Assembly: GCF_900116615.1 (NCBI RefSeq)
Contig: NZ_FPBF01000009.1
Location: 1 to 64,000 of the forward strand
DNA length: 64,000 nt
Origin: Algoriphagus locisalis
GTDB taxonomy: Bacteria > Bacteroidota > Bacteroidia > Cytophagales > Cyclobacteriaceae
Reading direction: 5' to 3'
Made by a program: the position numbers and the translations under genes. Shown piece by piece: positions 1-6,908 of this stretch (positions are counted from its first letter, which is position 1; every line of letters begins with the position of its first letter). The notes beneath the pieces were generated by a model, which worked only from the letters and a program-made list of their open reading frames with translations, was not told where the DNA came from and made no database searches.

Positions 1-54
1 GGTACTGGTACTGATCCAAGAGTTATAATAGAGGTGGATAACGATTCACCATAA
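1..54 (+). CDS. 3' end of an unidentified CDS
   Basis: From the first base the sequence reads as an open frame of 17 codons ending in TAA at 52-54, with an acidic tail containing EVDNDSP. It lies directly upstream of a tRNA cluster. A degenerate copy of the same tail (GTGGATAACGATCC) recurs near 513-526 just before the second tRNA-Lys, so the end of this gene seems to have been duplicated together with the tRNA. The product cannot be named from 17 residues, and the frame could be chance. Confidence 0.35.
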   Translation, partial: GTGTDPRVIIEVDNDSP

Positions 55-69
55 GAATATAGAGTAAAT

Positions 70-142
70 GATTCCGTAGCTCAGCTGGTAGAGCAATACA
101 CTTTTAATGTATGGGTCCTGGGTTCGAGCCCCAGCGGGATCA
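70..142 (+). tRNA. tRNA-Lys(TTT)
   Basis: Complete cloverleaf. The acceptor arm GATTCCG pairs with CGGGATC, the D-arm is AGCTCAGCTGGTAGAGC, the anticodon stem ATACA/TGTAT encloses loop CTTTTAA with anticodon TTT, and the T-arm is CTGGGTTCGAGCCCCAG. CCA is not encoded. It is identical to the copy at 541-613. Confidence 0.96.
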
Positions 143-180
143 CAAGAAAATTAACTTACAAGGAGTTAAAAAGAAAGTTT

Positions 181-254
181 CGGGGTGTAGCGTAGCCCGG
201 TATCGCGCCACATTTGGGATGTGGAGGTCGTAGGTTCGAATCCTGCCACCCCGA
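181..254 (+). tRNA. tRNA-Pro(TGG)
   Basis: Complete cloverleaf. The acceptor stem is CGGGGTG/CACCCCG, the anticodon stem CCACA/TGTGG encloses loop TTTGGGA with anticodon TGG, and the T-loop is GGTTCGAATCC. C1-G72 pairing is the usual proline identity element in bacteria. CCA is not encoded. Confidence 0.95.
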
Positions 255-309
255 CTTTATTTATTTCTGTATTGTCATTTTTCGAAAGATTCATTGATAA
301 TACTTATCC

Positions 310-383
310 GGTCCTGTAGCTCAACCGGATAGAGCAACTGCCTTCTAAGCAGTAGGTTTCAGGTTCGAGTCCTGACAGGATCA
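310..383 (+). tRNA. tRNA-Arg(TCT)
   Basis: Complete cloverleaf. The acceptor GGTCCTG pairs with CAGGATC (one G-T pair), the anticodon stem ACTGC/GCAGT encloses loop CTTCTAA with anticodon TCT, and the T-arm contains GGTTCGAGTCC. It is followed at once by a terminator hairpin. Confidence 0.94.
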
Positions 384-389
384 CTCTTA

Positions 390-413
390 AAAGCGGAATT
401 ACGTTCCGCTTTT
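390..413 (+). terminator. Rho-independent terminator after tRNA-Arg
   Basis: The stem AAAGCGGAA/TTCCGCTTT with a short loop is followed by a T-rich tract. It closes the first Lys-Pro-Arg tRNA transcript before the rearranged tRNA-Lys region starts. Confidence 0.8.
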
Positions 414-432
414 TATTTTAATATCAAGTACC

Positions 433-494
433 GATTCCGTAGCTCAGATGGTAGAGCATCCCGATTTTTATCGGGAGGGTTTTAGGTCCGAGTC
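433..494 (+). pseudogene. 3'-truncated tRNA-Lys remnant
   Basis: It starts like the intact tRNA-Lys (GATTCCGTAGCTCAG) and keeps the D-arm, but the anticodon arm is TCCCG-ATTTTTAT-CGGGA, one base longer than a normal 17-nt arm. The sequence breaks off in the T-arm after GGTCCGAGTC: the 3' T-stem and the acceptor strand are missing. It cannot fold into a functional tRNA. It belongs to the tRNA-Lys/GIY-YIG array that follows. Confidence 0.8.
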
Positions 495-540
495 AACAAG
501 AAAAAATACTAAGTGGATAACGATCCGCTAAAAAAAATAT

Positions 541-613
541 GATTCCGTAGCTCAGCTGGTAGAGCAATACACTTTTAATGTATGGGTCCTGGGTTCGAGC
601 CCCAGCGGGATCA
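541..613 (+). tRNA. tRNA-Lys(TTT), second copy
   Basis: Identical over all 73 bases to the copy at 70-142. The 30 bases upstream also resemble those upstream of copy 1, including GTGGATAACGAT, so the tRNA was duplicated with its leader. Its 3' end is the left boundary of the tandem GIY-YIG array. Confidence 0.96.
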
Positions 614-618
614 CAAGA

Positions 619-646
619 AAGCAGTCCAAACGGGCTGCTTTTCTTA
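619..646 (+). terminator. tRNA-Lys terminator hairpin, copy 1
   Basis: The stem AAGCAGTCC/GGGCTGCTT with loop AAAC is followed by TTCTTATTTTT. Near-identical hairpins follow the two truncated tRNA copies at 977 and 1333, so it is part of the repeated unit. Confidence 0.75.
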
Positions 647-670
647 TTTTTAGCCCATTCAATTCCTATT

Positions 671-919
671 ATGGCTGCTCTTTACGTCCTATTTTCTGAA
701 AAGCTTAACAAATACTATGTTGGTGCCTGCACGAATCTGGAGAGGCGCTTATATGAGCATGATATTGGACATTCCAAATTCACATCCACTGGGATTCCTT
801 GGATCCTTGTTTATCAAGAAACCTTCGATGATTTACAAGCTGCCAAGCGAAGGGAATCTCAAATCAAAAAGATGAAATCCAGAAAGTATATAGAGGTTTT
901 AATAAGCTCGGTTCAGTAG
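671..919 (+). CDS. GIY-YIG nuclease family protein (tRNA-linked), copy A
   Basis: An 82-residue single-domain protein of the small GIY-YIG family. Visible motifs are LYVLFS (Y5), KYYVGA (Y15-Y16-V17-G18), LERRL with the conserved Arg at 26, PWILVYQE, and Glu62 in KRRES, the usual metal-binding position, so the active site looks intact. The ATG at 671 is preferred over an upstream in-frame ATG at 578, because the latter would translate the tRNA and its terminator. The last codons overlap the degenerate D-arm of the next tRNA-Lys copy. Family members cut DNA at replication or repair structures or act in homing. The position inside a tRNA array suggests a homing-like role, which is inference. 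Confidence 0.85.
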   Translation: MAALYVLFSEKLNKYYVGACTNLERRLYEHDIGHSKFTSTGIPWILVYQETFDDLQAAKRRESQIKKMKSRKYIEVLISSVQ

Positions 920-971
920 AGCATCCCGATATTAATCGGGAGGGTCCTGGGTTCGAGCCCCAGCGGGATCA
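904..971 (+). pseudogene. 5'-truncated tRNA-Lys remnant, copy 1
   Basis: It keeps the D-arm in mutated form (AGCTCGGTTCAGTAGAGC), an anticodon arm TCCCG-ATATTAAT-CGGGA, an intact T-arm and the 3' acceptor strand CGGGATCA. The 5' acceptor strand is replaced by the end of the GIY-YIG gene. With no acceptor stem and an 8-nt anticodon loop it should not be functional. Confidence 0.8.
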
Positions 972-976
972 CAAAA

Positions 977-1005
977 AAGCAGTCTAAATGGGCTGCTTTT
1001 CTTAT
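977..1005 (+). terminator. Terminator hairpin, copy 2
   Basis: AAGCAGTCTAAATGGGCTGC followed by TTTTCTTATTTTT. It repeats the hairpin at 619 and ends the transcript of GIY-YIG copy A with its tRNA remnant. Confidence 0.7.
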
Positions 1006-1027
1006 TTTTAGGCTGATTTATGTTGGT

Positions 1028-1291
1028 ATGGGAACACTCTACATTCTTTTTTCTGACAAGCTAAACAAATACTATGTTGGAGCATGTTCAAACCTAGAAA
1101 GGCGTTTGTATGAGCATACTATTGGCCACTCTAAATTTACGGCTACAGGCATCCCTTGGCGGTTAGTTTACAAGGAATCATTTGATGATTTAACTTCTGC
1201 TAAGCGCAAAGAATCCTATGTTAAAAGAATGAAGTCCAGAAAATATATTGAAGCTCTAATCAGCTCAGCTGGTAGAGCATCCCGATTTTAA
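1028..1291 (+). CDS. GIY-YIG nuclease family protein (tRNA-linked), copy B
   Basis: An 87-residue paralogue of the gene at 671-919, identical at roughly three quarters of positions. It has the same motifs: LYILFS, KYYVGA, LERRL, PWRLVYKE and KRKES. The start ATG at 1028 aligns with that of copy A. The final residues SSAGRASRF and the TAA stop are read from tRNA-Lys sequence: AGCTCAGCTGGTAGAGC is the D-arm, and the stop lies in the anticodon loop. Protein and tRNA remnant therefore share about 30 bases. Substitutions between A and B fall mainly at variable positions, which suggests both were kept under selection for some time. Confidence 0.85.
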   Translation: MGTLYILFSDKLNKYYVGACSNLERRLYEHTIGHSKFTATGIPWRLVYKESFDDLTSAKRKESYVKRMKSRKYIEALISSAGRASRF

Positions 1292-1327
1292 TCGGGAGGG
1301 TCCTGGGTTCGAGCCCCAGAGGGATCA
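1262..1327 (+). pseudogene. 5'-truncated tRNA-Lys remnant, copy 2
   Basis: The D-arm is unchanged (AGCTCAGCTGGTAGAGC). The anticodon arm TCCCG-ATTTTAAT-CGGGA can also form a perfect 7-bp hairpin, and the T-arm is intact with a G-to-A-type change before the acceptor (CCCAGAGGGATCA). There is no 5' acceptor strand. It overlaps the end of GIY-YIG copy B. Confidence 0.8.
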
Positions 1328-1332
1328 CAAAA

Positions 1333-1360
1333 AAGCAGTCCAAATGGGCTGCTTTTCTTA
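1333..1360 (+). terminator. Terminator hairpin, copy 3
   Basis: AAGCAGTCCAAATGGGCTGC followed by TTTTCTTATTTC. It is the third copy of the tRNA-Lys terminator and marks the right end of the array. No further GIY-YIG gene follows. Confidence 0.7.
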
Positions 1361-1623
1361 TTTCTAGGCTCATTGTTTTATAGCTAGCCTGCTATAAATT
1401 CTGGCATTTTATCCGATTTTTGAATAGCTTTTCATTTTATGAGCCACTAATTTTAGATGATAATGCAAACAATCATTTTTTAATATAACTAAACCCTGAT
1501 TGCCTCAACATACTTGGTTAATGTGTCGCTTTCCCAAATCATGGTTATATTACCGCCCTTCTCCTAGATTTTATCCTATGGAAAGAAGCCCGATTGATAG
1601 TATGCAAATTTAACCGAACCTGA

Positions 1624-3111
1624 ATGAGAAATAACCCCGAACAATTGTTTGCTTTCCTGCAATCTATGGGGGGAGCCATATGGAAAGCTGATGTAAACAT
1701 GCAGCACCTTAGCTTTGTCAGTGATCACAAGATTTGTATTTTAGGTTTTTTGCCAGAAAAGTGGAAAGAAAACCCCGATTTTTGGGAAAGCCGCATACAT
1801 CCCAGTGATCTAGAAATGGTTGCACGGTACCGTAGGTTGAGTGATAGCCCTGGAAAAATTTATTGTTTTGAATATCGGATGATAAGTGCTGATCAAAGTA
1901 TTAAATGGGTTAAGGATTGGGTTGCATTGATCAATGAAGAAGAGGAGGCTCCATATCTCTTTGGAGTAATGACAGATACAACTCTATTGAAAAGATTAAC
2001 AGAGATGGAAGAGTTGGAGAAAAGCATTTTACTTCTTGATATTAAGACTTCTCTCCGTGAACTTCTCACCAGTTACCTTTTAGGATTAGAAGATATGTTT
2101 CCCCAGATGAAGTGCTCTATTATGAAAATAAAAAATGAACACTTGTATGACGGGCTAGCTCCATCATTACCCGAAACTTATTTGGCGGCTATTGAGAACC
2201 AGCCAATTGGTGAGAACGTGGGATCATGTGGTGCATCGGCAGCTTTAAAAAAACAGGTCATAGTGACCGATATTGCTACTGACCCTAAGTGGATAGACTA
2301 TCGCGAGGTTTCACTTGCACATGGCTTAAGAGCGTGTTGGTCGAATCCTATTATCAGCACGGAGGGTGAAGTGATGGCTACACTCGCTTTGTATTACAGC
2401 GAGCCCAAGTCACCCTCTGAGGATGAGATTCAGGTTATGGAAAGGGCTACATCATTTTTACAAGTAATCTTAGAAAATAGACAGAAAACAGAGATTATAA
2501 GTGATTCAAACTTGCTCATGCTGCAAAGTCAGGAGCTTGCACATTTCGGCAATTGGAGATGGGATATTGCCCATAATATTGTTATCTGGTCTCCAGCGCT
2601 ATATTCAATCTATGGTTTGGATGAAAGCACATTTAAGGCAACTTTTGAAGGTTATCTTGAACTATTGCATCCAGATGATCGACTCAGAGTGAAAGGTATC
2701 ATTGAAAACCTTATGAACACCGGAGAAGATGCTGATTTTGAAGAAAGGATCATCAGGCCCACGGGTGAAGTACGGTATCTACGGTCTTGGGCTAAGCTAA
2801 AAAAAGATCAGAATGGGGAGATTTTAGGGATGATTGGAGCCTGTCTTGATAATACAGAAAAGGTCAAAAGTATTGCTTCAATTGAACTACAAAACCAGCA
2901 GTTTAGAGACATTGCATGGTTACAATCTCACGTGGTCCGTGCTCCATTGGCAAGGATAATGGGGCTTGTCAATTTGATAAAGAATATTCCAACGCATGAG
3001 ATACAGGAAAGTGATCTGTTGGATCATTTATTGAGCTCAGCCAACGAATTAGATGATAAAATCAGAGCGATTGCCCAGAAAACACAGTTAGCGGATGGTG
3101 ATGAAGGTTGA
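1624..3111 (+). CDS. PAS-GAF-PAS protein with HisKA segment but no ATPase domain
   Basis: 495 residues, with no signal peptide or membrane segment, so a cytoplasmic sensor. Residues about 10-130 form a PAS_3-like domain (RIHPSDLE, FEYRMISAD, GVMTDTT). About 135-290 form a GAF domain (GSCGASAAL, VTDIATDPKW, GLRACWSNPI). About 305-415 form a second PAS domain (LHPDDR, ERIIRPTGEVRY, GACLDNTE). The C-terminus has a histidine-kinase H-box, SHVVRAPLARI, with the phosphoacceptor His at residue 436, followed by about 60 helical residues and then the stop. No N, G1 or G2 box of a HATPase domain is present. It may be phosphorylated in trans or act as a pure dimeric sensor; a truncation is also possible. 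Confidence 0.8.
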   Translation: MRNNPEQLFAFLQSMGGAIWKADVNMQHLSFVSDHKICILGFLPEKWKENPDFWESRIHPSDLEMVARYRRLSDSPGKIYCFEYRMISADQSIKWVKDWVALINEEEEAPYLFGVMTDTTLLKRLTEMEELEKSILLLDIKTSLRELLTSYLLGLEDMFPQMKCSIMKIKNEHLYDGLAPSLPETYLAAIENQPIGENVGSCGASAALKKQVIVTDIATDPKWIDYREVSLAHGLRACWSNPIISTEGEVMATLALYYSEPKSPSEDEIQVMERATSFLQVILENRQKTEIISDSNLLMLQSQELAHFGNWRWDIAHNIVIWSPALYSIYGLDESTFKATFEGYLELLHPDDRLRVKGIIENLMNTGEDADFEERIIRPTGEVRYLRSWAKLKKDQNGEILGMIGACLDNTEKVKSIASIELQNQQFRDIAWLQSHVVRAPLARIMGLVNLIKNIPTHEIQESDLLDHLLSSANELDDKIRAIAQKTQLADGDEG

Positions 3112-3149
3112 TGTGTCTCAATACAACAATTTTTCTCTACTATTAAAAC

Positions 3150-3176
3150 AAGAGTCCCGCTAATTGCGGGACTCTT
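3150..3176. terminator. Bidirectional terminator hairpin
   Basis: AAGAGTCCCGC/GCGGGACTCTT with a TAATT loop lies between convergent genes ending at 3111 (+) and 3197 (-). It is an 11-bp perfect stem. Confidence 0.85.
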
Positions 3177-3196
3177 CGATGTTATTTAAAATGAAT

Positions 3197-3937
3197 TTAT
3201 AGCTTTTTAATCATCACATTTTTGAAGTAAACAAGGTTATCGTGATCCTGAAGTGTGATGCTGCCTTTTTTGAATGTACCCCAGTTAGGCATGTCTTTGA
3301 ATTTGCTATCAGCGATCAAAGCTTCCCACTCAGGAGTCCAAAGTGTAGTACTTACCACAGTCGTTCCGTTCAAGATAAGATCAAGTTGTCCATTGTTCGC
3401 AATGATCTCGGCTGAGTTCCATTCTCCATAAGGCTTCACGGTCTCTTCACTGCTTACGATTAGGTCATATAGATCTCCAGCTCTGTGGCTGACGATTTTT
3501 GCGTCTGGGTGACCCTCGTTGTCCAATACTTGCATTTCCAAACCAGTATAGTAAGAACGCTCATATTCTGGCCCTTCATGCGTATAGAAAATCACGCCGC
3601 TATTACCATTTTGGGAGATTTTCCAATCATACTTTAAATGGAAATTTTCGTATTCCTCATTGGTTGTAATGTCTCCACCGTCTCCTTCTTTCCAGTTTTC
3701 TTTGTTTTCGGCATCAAGATAAACTACACCGTTCTCGATTTTCCAAGCATTTCCTACTTCTCCACCGCCGTACTTGTGCCAGTTGGAGAAGTCATTGCTA
3801 GCGAATAAATCGGTCCATTCTTCGGTAGGTGTTTCTACTACAGCCAGTTCTTCGGTTTCTGTTTCGATTGCTTTTTCTCCGGAGCAAGAAGCAAGTATGC
3901 CTGCCAATCCTGTGACGATTATATAGCTTTTTCTCAT
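3197..3937 (-). CDS. DUF1080 lipoprotein (3-keto-glycoside hydrolase/lyase family)
   Basis: 246 residues. A lipoprotein signal ends at LASC (Cys18), followed by an acidic linker to about residue 40 and then one DUF1080 (PF06439, 3-keto-disaccharide hydrolase) domain to the end. Typical segments are LFASNDFSNWHKYGGG, NSGVIFYTHEG, GLEMQVLDNEGHPDA, GEWNSAEI and FKNVMIKKL. The family is a concanavalin-like beta-sandwich acting on glycosides oxidised at C3. It is the last gene of the minus-strand operon 6650-3197, one base after the cytochrome gene. Together with the oxidoreductases nearby it probably cleaves keto-glycosides at the cell surface or in the periplasm. A second DUF1080 gene lies at 50164. 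Confidence 0.88.
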   Translation of the reverse strand: MRKSYIIVTGLAGILASCSGEKAIETETEELAVVETPTEEWTDLFASNDFSNWHKYGGGEVGNAWKIENGVVYLDAENKENWKEGDGGDITTNEEYENFHLKYDWKISQNGNSGVIFYTHEGPEYERSYYTGLEMQVLDNEGHPDAKIVSHRAGDLYDLIVSSEETVKPYGEWNSAEIIANNGQLDLILNGTTVVSTTLWTPEWEALIADSKFKDMPNWGTFKKGSITLQDHDNLVYFKNVMIKKL

Positions 3938-3938
3938 C

Positions 3939-4370
3939 TTATTTTTTCAATAGAAGAACGTAAGCTACCATGTCTCTGGCATCTTCTATGCTCAATGCAG
4001 GGTGTGCCGGCATAGGTATTTCTCCCCATACACCTACGCCACCTTCAATCACCTTCTTGGCCAGCATGTCGATGTTTTCTTCCGTGTTTTCATACTTTGC
4101 TGCTACATCTGCATAGGAAGGGCCTACGATCTTTCTCTCCACCATATGGCAAGAAGTACAATCTGAAGTCTTCAACTTCGCTAGGCCTTTGATGTAAATA
4201 GGATCATCTTGGTACTTTTCCTCCAGGCTCATTTCTACTTCAGGAGCAGCTGCTGGTGTTTCTACGTCAGCAGTTGAAGTGGTTTCAGATGTTTTCTCTC
4301 CCCCGCCGCAGGCGAATGTAAAGCCTGCCAGAGCTACTAAGGCAAGATTTATAGGTTTTGTGATTTTCAT
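3939..4370 (-). CDS. c-type cytochrome lipoprotein
   Basis: 143 residues. The lipobox is FTFAC (Cys21), followed by a low-complexity Thr/Ala/Glu linker. A single class I cytochrome c domain has heme motif CTSCH (Cys71, Cys74, His75), the KIVGPSYADVAAKY segment after it, and a probable Met ligand in GEIPMPAHP (Met120), as in c551/c552-type cytochromes. It is an electron carrier anchored in the periplasm. Placed between a DUF1080 gene and sugar enzymes, and facing a GMC dehydrogenase operon, it is a good candidate for the electron acceptor of that dehydrogenase (inference). Confidence 0.88.
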   Translation of the reverse strand: MKITKPINLALVALAGFTFACGGGEKTSETTSTADVETPAAAPEVEMSLEEKYQDDPIYIKGLAKLKTSDCTSCHMVERKIVGPSYADVAAKYENTEENIDMLAKKVIEGGVGVWGEIPMPAHPALSIEDARDMVAYVLLLKK

Positions 4371-4395
4371 TTAGTTGGATATTAAAATTGAGTTA

Positions 4396-5448
4396 TTAGA
4401 TTCCTAAGATTCTTTTGTTGAATTCTTCGTCTGCTCCACGGCCTGCAAAGTCGTCAAATGCTTTTTCCGTGACGTTGATGATATGTGAAGCGATAAACGG
4501 AGCACCTTCTGCCGCTCCTTGTTCTGGATGCTTGATCGCACATTCCCATTCTAAAACGGCCCATCCATCGTAATCGTACTGCGAAAGTTTGCTAAAAATT
4601 CCGCTAAAATCAACTTGCCCATCTCCCAAAGATCTGAAGCGGCCTGCACGCTCTACCCATCCTTGGTATCCACCATAGACACCTAGCTTTCCGGTTGGGT
4701 TGAATTCAGCATCTTTAACATGGAACATTTTAATTCTTTCGTGGTAGAAATCAATGAATTGCAGGTAATCCAGGCACTGAAGCACAAAGTGACTTGGGTC
4801 ATAAAGTATGTTTGCACGGGTGTGATTATTGACTTTATCTAGAAACATTTCAAATGTCACTCCATCATGCAAATCTTCTCCTGGGTGAAGTTCATAGCAT
4901 ACATCTACTCCATGTTTGTCGAATTCATCCAGAATCGGCGTCCATCTTTTGGCTAATTCTGTGAAGCCAGTTTCTACCAATCCAGCAGGTCTTTGAGGCC
5001 ATGGATAAACGGTGTGCCACATCAAAGCTCCTGAGAAAGTAGCATGCTGGGTGAGTCCCATGTTTTCCGAGGCTTTGGCAGCATACTTCAATTGTTGTAC
5101 GGCCCAATCGGTTTTGCCTTGTAGATTTCCTTTCAGGTTGTCCGGAGCAAATCCATCGAACAACTCATTATAGGCAGGGTGAACTGCTACCAATTGCCCT
5201 TGGAGGTGCGTGGAAAGTTCCGTGATCTGTAAGCCGGCTTCTTCAACGGTGCCCTTGATTTCATCCGCGTAAGTTTTGCTTTCAGCAGCTTTTTGCAAAT
5301 CGATCATTCTACCATCCCAAGAAGGAATCTGAACACCTGCATAGCCAAGATCAGCCATGTAGTTACAGATGTTCTTTAGGTTATTAAATGGTTCTTTGTC
5401 GTCAATAAATTGCGCGAGAAAAATCGCTGGGCCTTTGATTGTCTTCAT
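4396..5448 (-). CDS. Sugar isomerase/epimerase-like TIM-barrel protein
   Basis: 350 residues, with no signal peptide, so cytoplasmic. AP-endonuclease-2-type (xylose isomerase-like) TIM barrel. Metal-site segments are visible: CYELHPGED (Glu/His), NILYDPSHF (Asp/His), KMFHVKDAEF (His/Asp) and VLEWECA (Glu). Members of this superfamily act as epimerases, isomerases or hydratases on keto-sugars. The gene is co-oriented with, and 32 bases downstream of, a Gfo/Idh/MocA oxidoreductase. In published Bacteroides keto-glycoside clusters such proteins act after C3 oxidation. The exact substrate is unknown here. Confidence 0.85.
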   Translation of the reverse strand: MKTIKGPAIFLAQFIDDKEPFNNLKNICNYMADLGYAGVQIPSWDGRMIDLQKAAESKTYADEIKGTVEEAGLQITELSTHLQGQLVAVHPAYNELFDGFAPDNLKGNLQGKTDWAVQQLKYAAKASENMGLTQHATFSGALMWHTVYPWPQRPAGLVETGFTELAKRWTPILDEFDKHGVDVCYELHPGEDLHDGVTFEMFLDKVNNHTRANILYDPSHFVLQCLDYLQFIDFYHERIKMFHVKDAEFNPTGKLGVYGGYQGWVERAGRFRSLGDGQVDFSGIFSKLSQYDYDGWAVLEWECAIKHPEQGAAEGAPFIASHIINVTEKAFDDFAGRGADEEFNKRILGI

Positions 5449-5480
5449 TTTGATTAGGTTAAAATATTAGGTTCAAGAAT

Positions 5481-6650
5481 TTATTTTTCTACTACGAATG
5501 GAGTCCATTTTACTTCTGACTCATTACTTTTCAATACATGATCGATGAAGGCCATACCTCTGATTCCATCTTCTATGCCAGGATAGTCTTCCCATTCAGG
5601 TTTGGGAGTTTCTCCGGCTCGCTCTGCATAGATACAGCGTGCAAAGTTTCTATACAAATTAGCGAAAGCTTCCACGTACCCTTCAGGATGGCCTGCTGGT
5701 GTTCTGGTGTTTTCATTTGCCAAGGATCCTAAATATCCTGTGCCTGCTCTCAAAATCTGAGCTGGAGCATCAGGCCATCTCGCGATCAGGGTGTTATTTA
5801 GTTCTTGTTGCCATTCTAGTCCTCCTTTTTCTCCATAAACTCGGATTCTCAAGTTATTTTCAGCACCCGTGTCTGTTTGCGAAGCGGTAAGAACTCCAGA
5901 CGCGCCGTTTTCAAAACGCATCAATACCACTCCGTCGTCGTCAATCGGTCTGCCATCGACCTTGATATATAGATCAGCGCAGATTGCGGACACTTTTTCT
6001 CCAGATACATACTCAGCCAAATGGAAGGCATGCGTCCCAATATCTCCCATGCAGCCCGCCAAACCATTCCTTTTTGGATCGGTACGCCATTCAGCCTGTT
6101 TGTTGTTTTCGGATTCTAGAAGTTTCCAAAGCCAACCCTGCGGGTATTCCACATAGACTTTCCTCACTTTGCCGATTTTGCCTTCTGCGATCATCTGCTT
6201 GGCTTGCTTGATCATTGGATAGCCAGAATAAGTGTGGGTCAACAAGAAGCGCTTTTCTGAGGCTTTCACGATAGGATAAAGCTCCTTAGCTTCGGTATAA
6301 TTCAAAGTGAGCGGCTTGTCCAATGCAACGTGAAATCCATATTTCAGAGCTTTTACGGTTGGGTCAAAATGCACATTATTTGGAGTGACGATGGCGACTA
6401 CATCGATTCGTTCTGACTCTGGCAATGCGAGTTCGCCAGCAAACATCTCATCATAACTGGCATAAACGCGAGAAGGATCCAGCATAAGCTCTTCACCGCG
6501 TTGTTTTGATTTTTCGGGATTAGAACTGAATGCCCCAGCAGCCAGCTCGAACATACCGTCCATCAATGCGCCGTTTAAATGGATAGCTCCTATAAAAGAT
6601 CCTGGACCGCCACCGATGAGTCCTAGTTTTAGTTTTTGTGAGGATGACAT
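5481..6650 (-). CDS. Gfo/Idh/MocA family NAD(P)-dependent oxidoreductase
   Basis: 389 residues. The N-terminal Rossmann fold has GLIGGGPGSFIG, the EKP-like catalytic loop appears as ALDKPLTLN, and the C-terminal domain carries GDIGTHAFHLAEY with the usual Asp and His of the active site. There is no signal peptide, so it works in the cytoplasm with NAD(P). It is the first gene of the minus-strand operon. It likely oxidises or reduces C3 of sugars or glycosides in one pathway with the TIM-barrel and DUF1080 genes behind it. Other Gfo/Idh/MocA activities (inositol or glucose-fructose type) cannot be excluded. Confidence 0.88.
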   Translation of the reverse strand: MSSSQKLKLGLIGGGPGSFIGAIHLNGALMDGMFELAAGAFSSNPEKSKQRGEELMLDPSRVYASYDEMFAGELALPESERIDVVAIVTPNNVHFDPTVKALKYGFHVALDKPLTLNYTEAKELYPIVKASEKRFLLTHTYSGYPMIKQAKQMIAEGKIGKVRKVYVEYPQGWLWKLLESENNKQAEWRTDPKRNGLAGCMGDIGTHAFHLAEYVSGEKVSAICADLYIKVDGRPIDDDGVVLMRFENGASGVLTASQTDTGAENNLRIRVYGEKGGLEWQQELNNTLIARWPDAPAQILRAGTGYLGSLANENTRTPAGHPEGYVEAFANLYRNFARCIYAERAGETPKPEWEDYPGIEDGIRGMAFIDHVLKSNESEVKWTPFVVEK

Positions 6651-6808
6651 AAGGAAAAAGACTTTATATTCAGGTTTAAATGCTTGAAATAATTGATTCC
6701 GAATGGAAAAACCTCCGCTCTCCTAGAGAATTGATGGAATAATTGATCAATAGCTCCAGTGGGGTATGAATGGCTTTGTAACTACAAACGAGAGACCTTT
6801 CCATGGAA

Positions 6809-6842
6809 GTCAATTGAGCTGCCTAAAATAGCTCAAATTGAC
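6809..6842. promoter_or_regulatory. Inverted repeat in the divergent promoter region
   Basis: GTCAATTGAGCT and AGCTCAAATTGAC form a 12-13 bp inverted repeat with one bulged base and a 9-nt spacer. It sits between the divergent starts at 6650 (-) and 6909/7049 (+). There is no T-tract, so an operator for a regulator shared by the two sugar operons is more likely than a terminator (inference). Confidence 0.45.
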
Positions 6843-6908
6843 TAAAATTTAAACTTTGGCTATTGCTTTCGGGTCAACACTTTTTTTATCTGATTTTAAA
6901 ACCTGGCC

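Larger units (their letters stand above)
614..1327 (+). repeat. Tandem array of two ~357-bp tRNA-Lys/GIY-YIG units
   Basis: Two head-to-tail units, 614-971 (358 nt) and 972-1327 (356 nt). Each contains, in order, a hairpin with T-tract after the CACAA that follows a tRNA 3' end, a short leader, a GIY-YIG gene, and a tRNA-Lys copy lacking the 5' acceptor strand but complete from the D-arm to the discriminator base. The units are clearly homologous but diverged, so the duplication is not recent. The arrangement looks like repeated insertion at, or expansion from, the same point in a tRNA-Lys gene. Confidence 0.8.

Noticed and set aside
578..670. N-terminal extension of GIY-YIG copy A from an ATG at 578
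   Set aside because: It would translate the T-arm of an intact tRNA and its terminator; the family start aligns with the ATG at 671.
904..971. Third functional tRNA-Lys
   Set aside because: The 5' acceptor strand is absent, the D-arm is mutated and the anticodon loop has eight bases.
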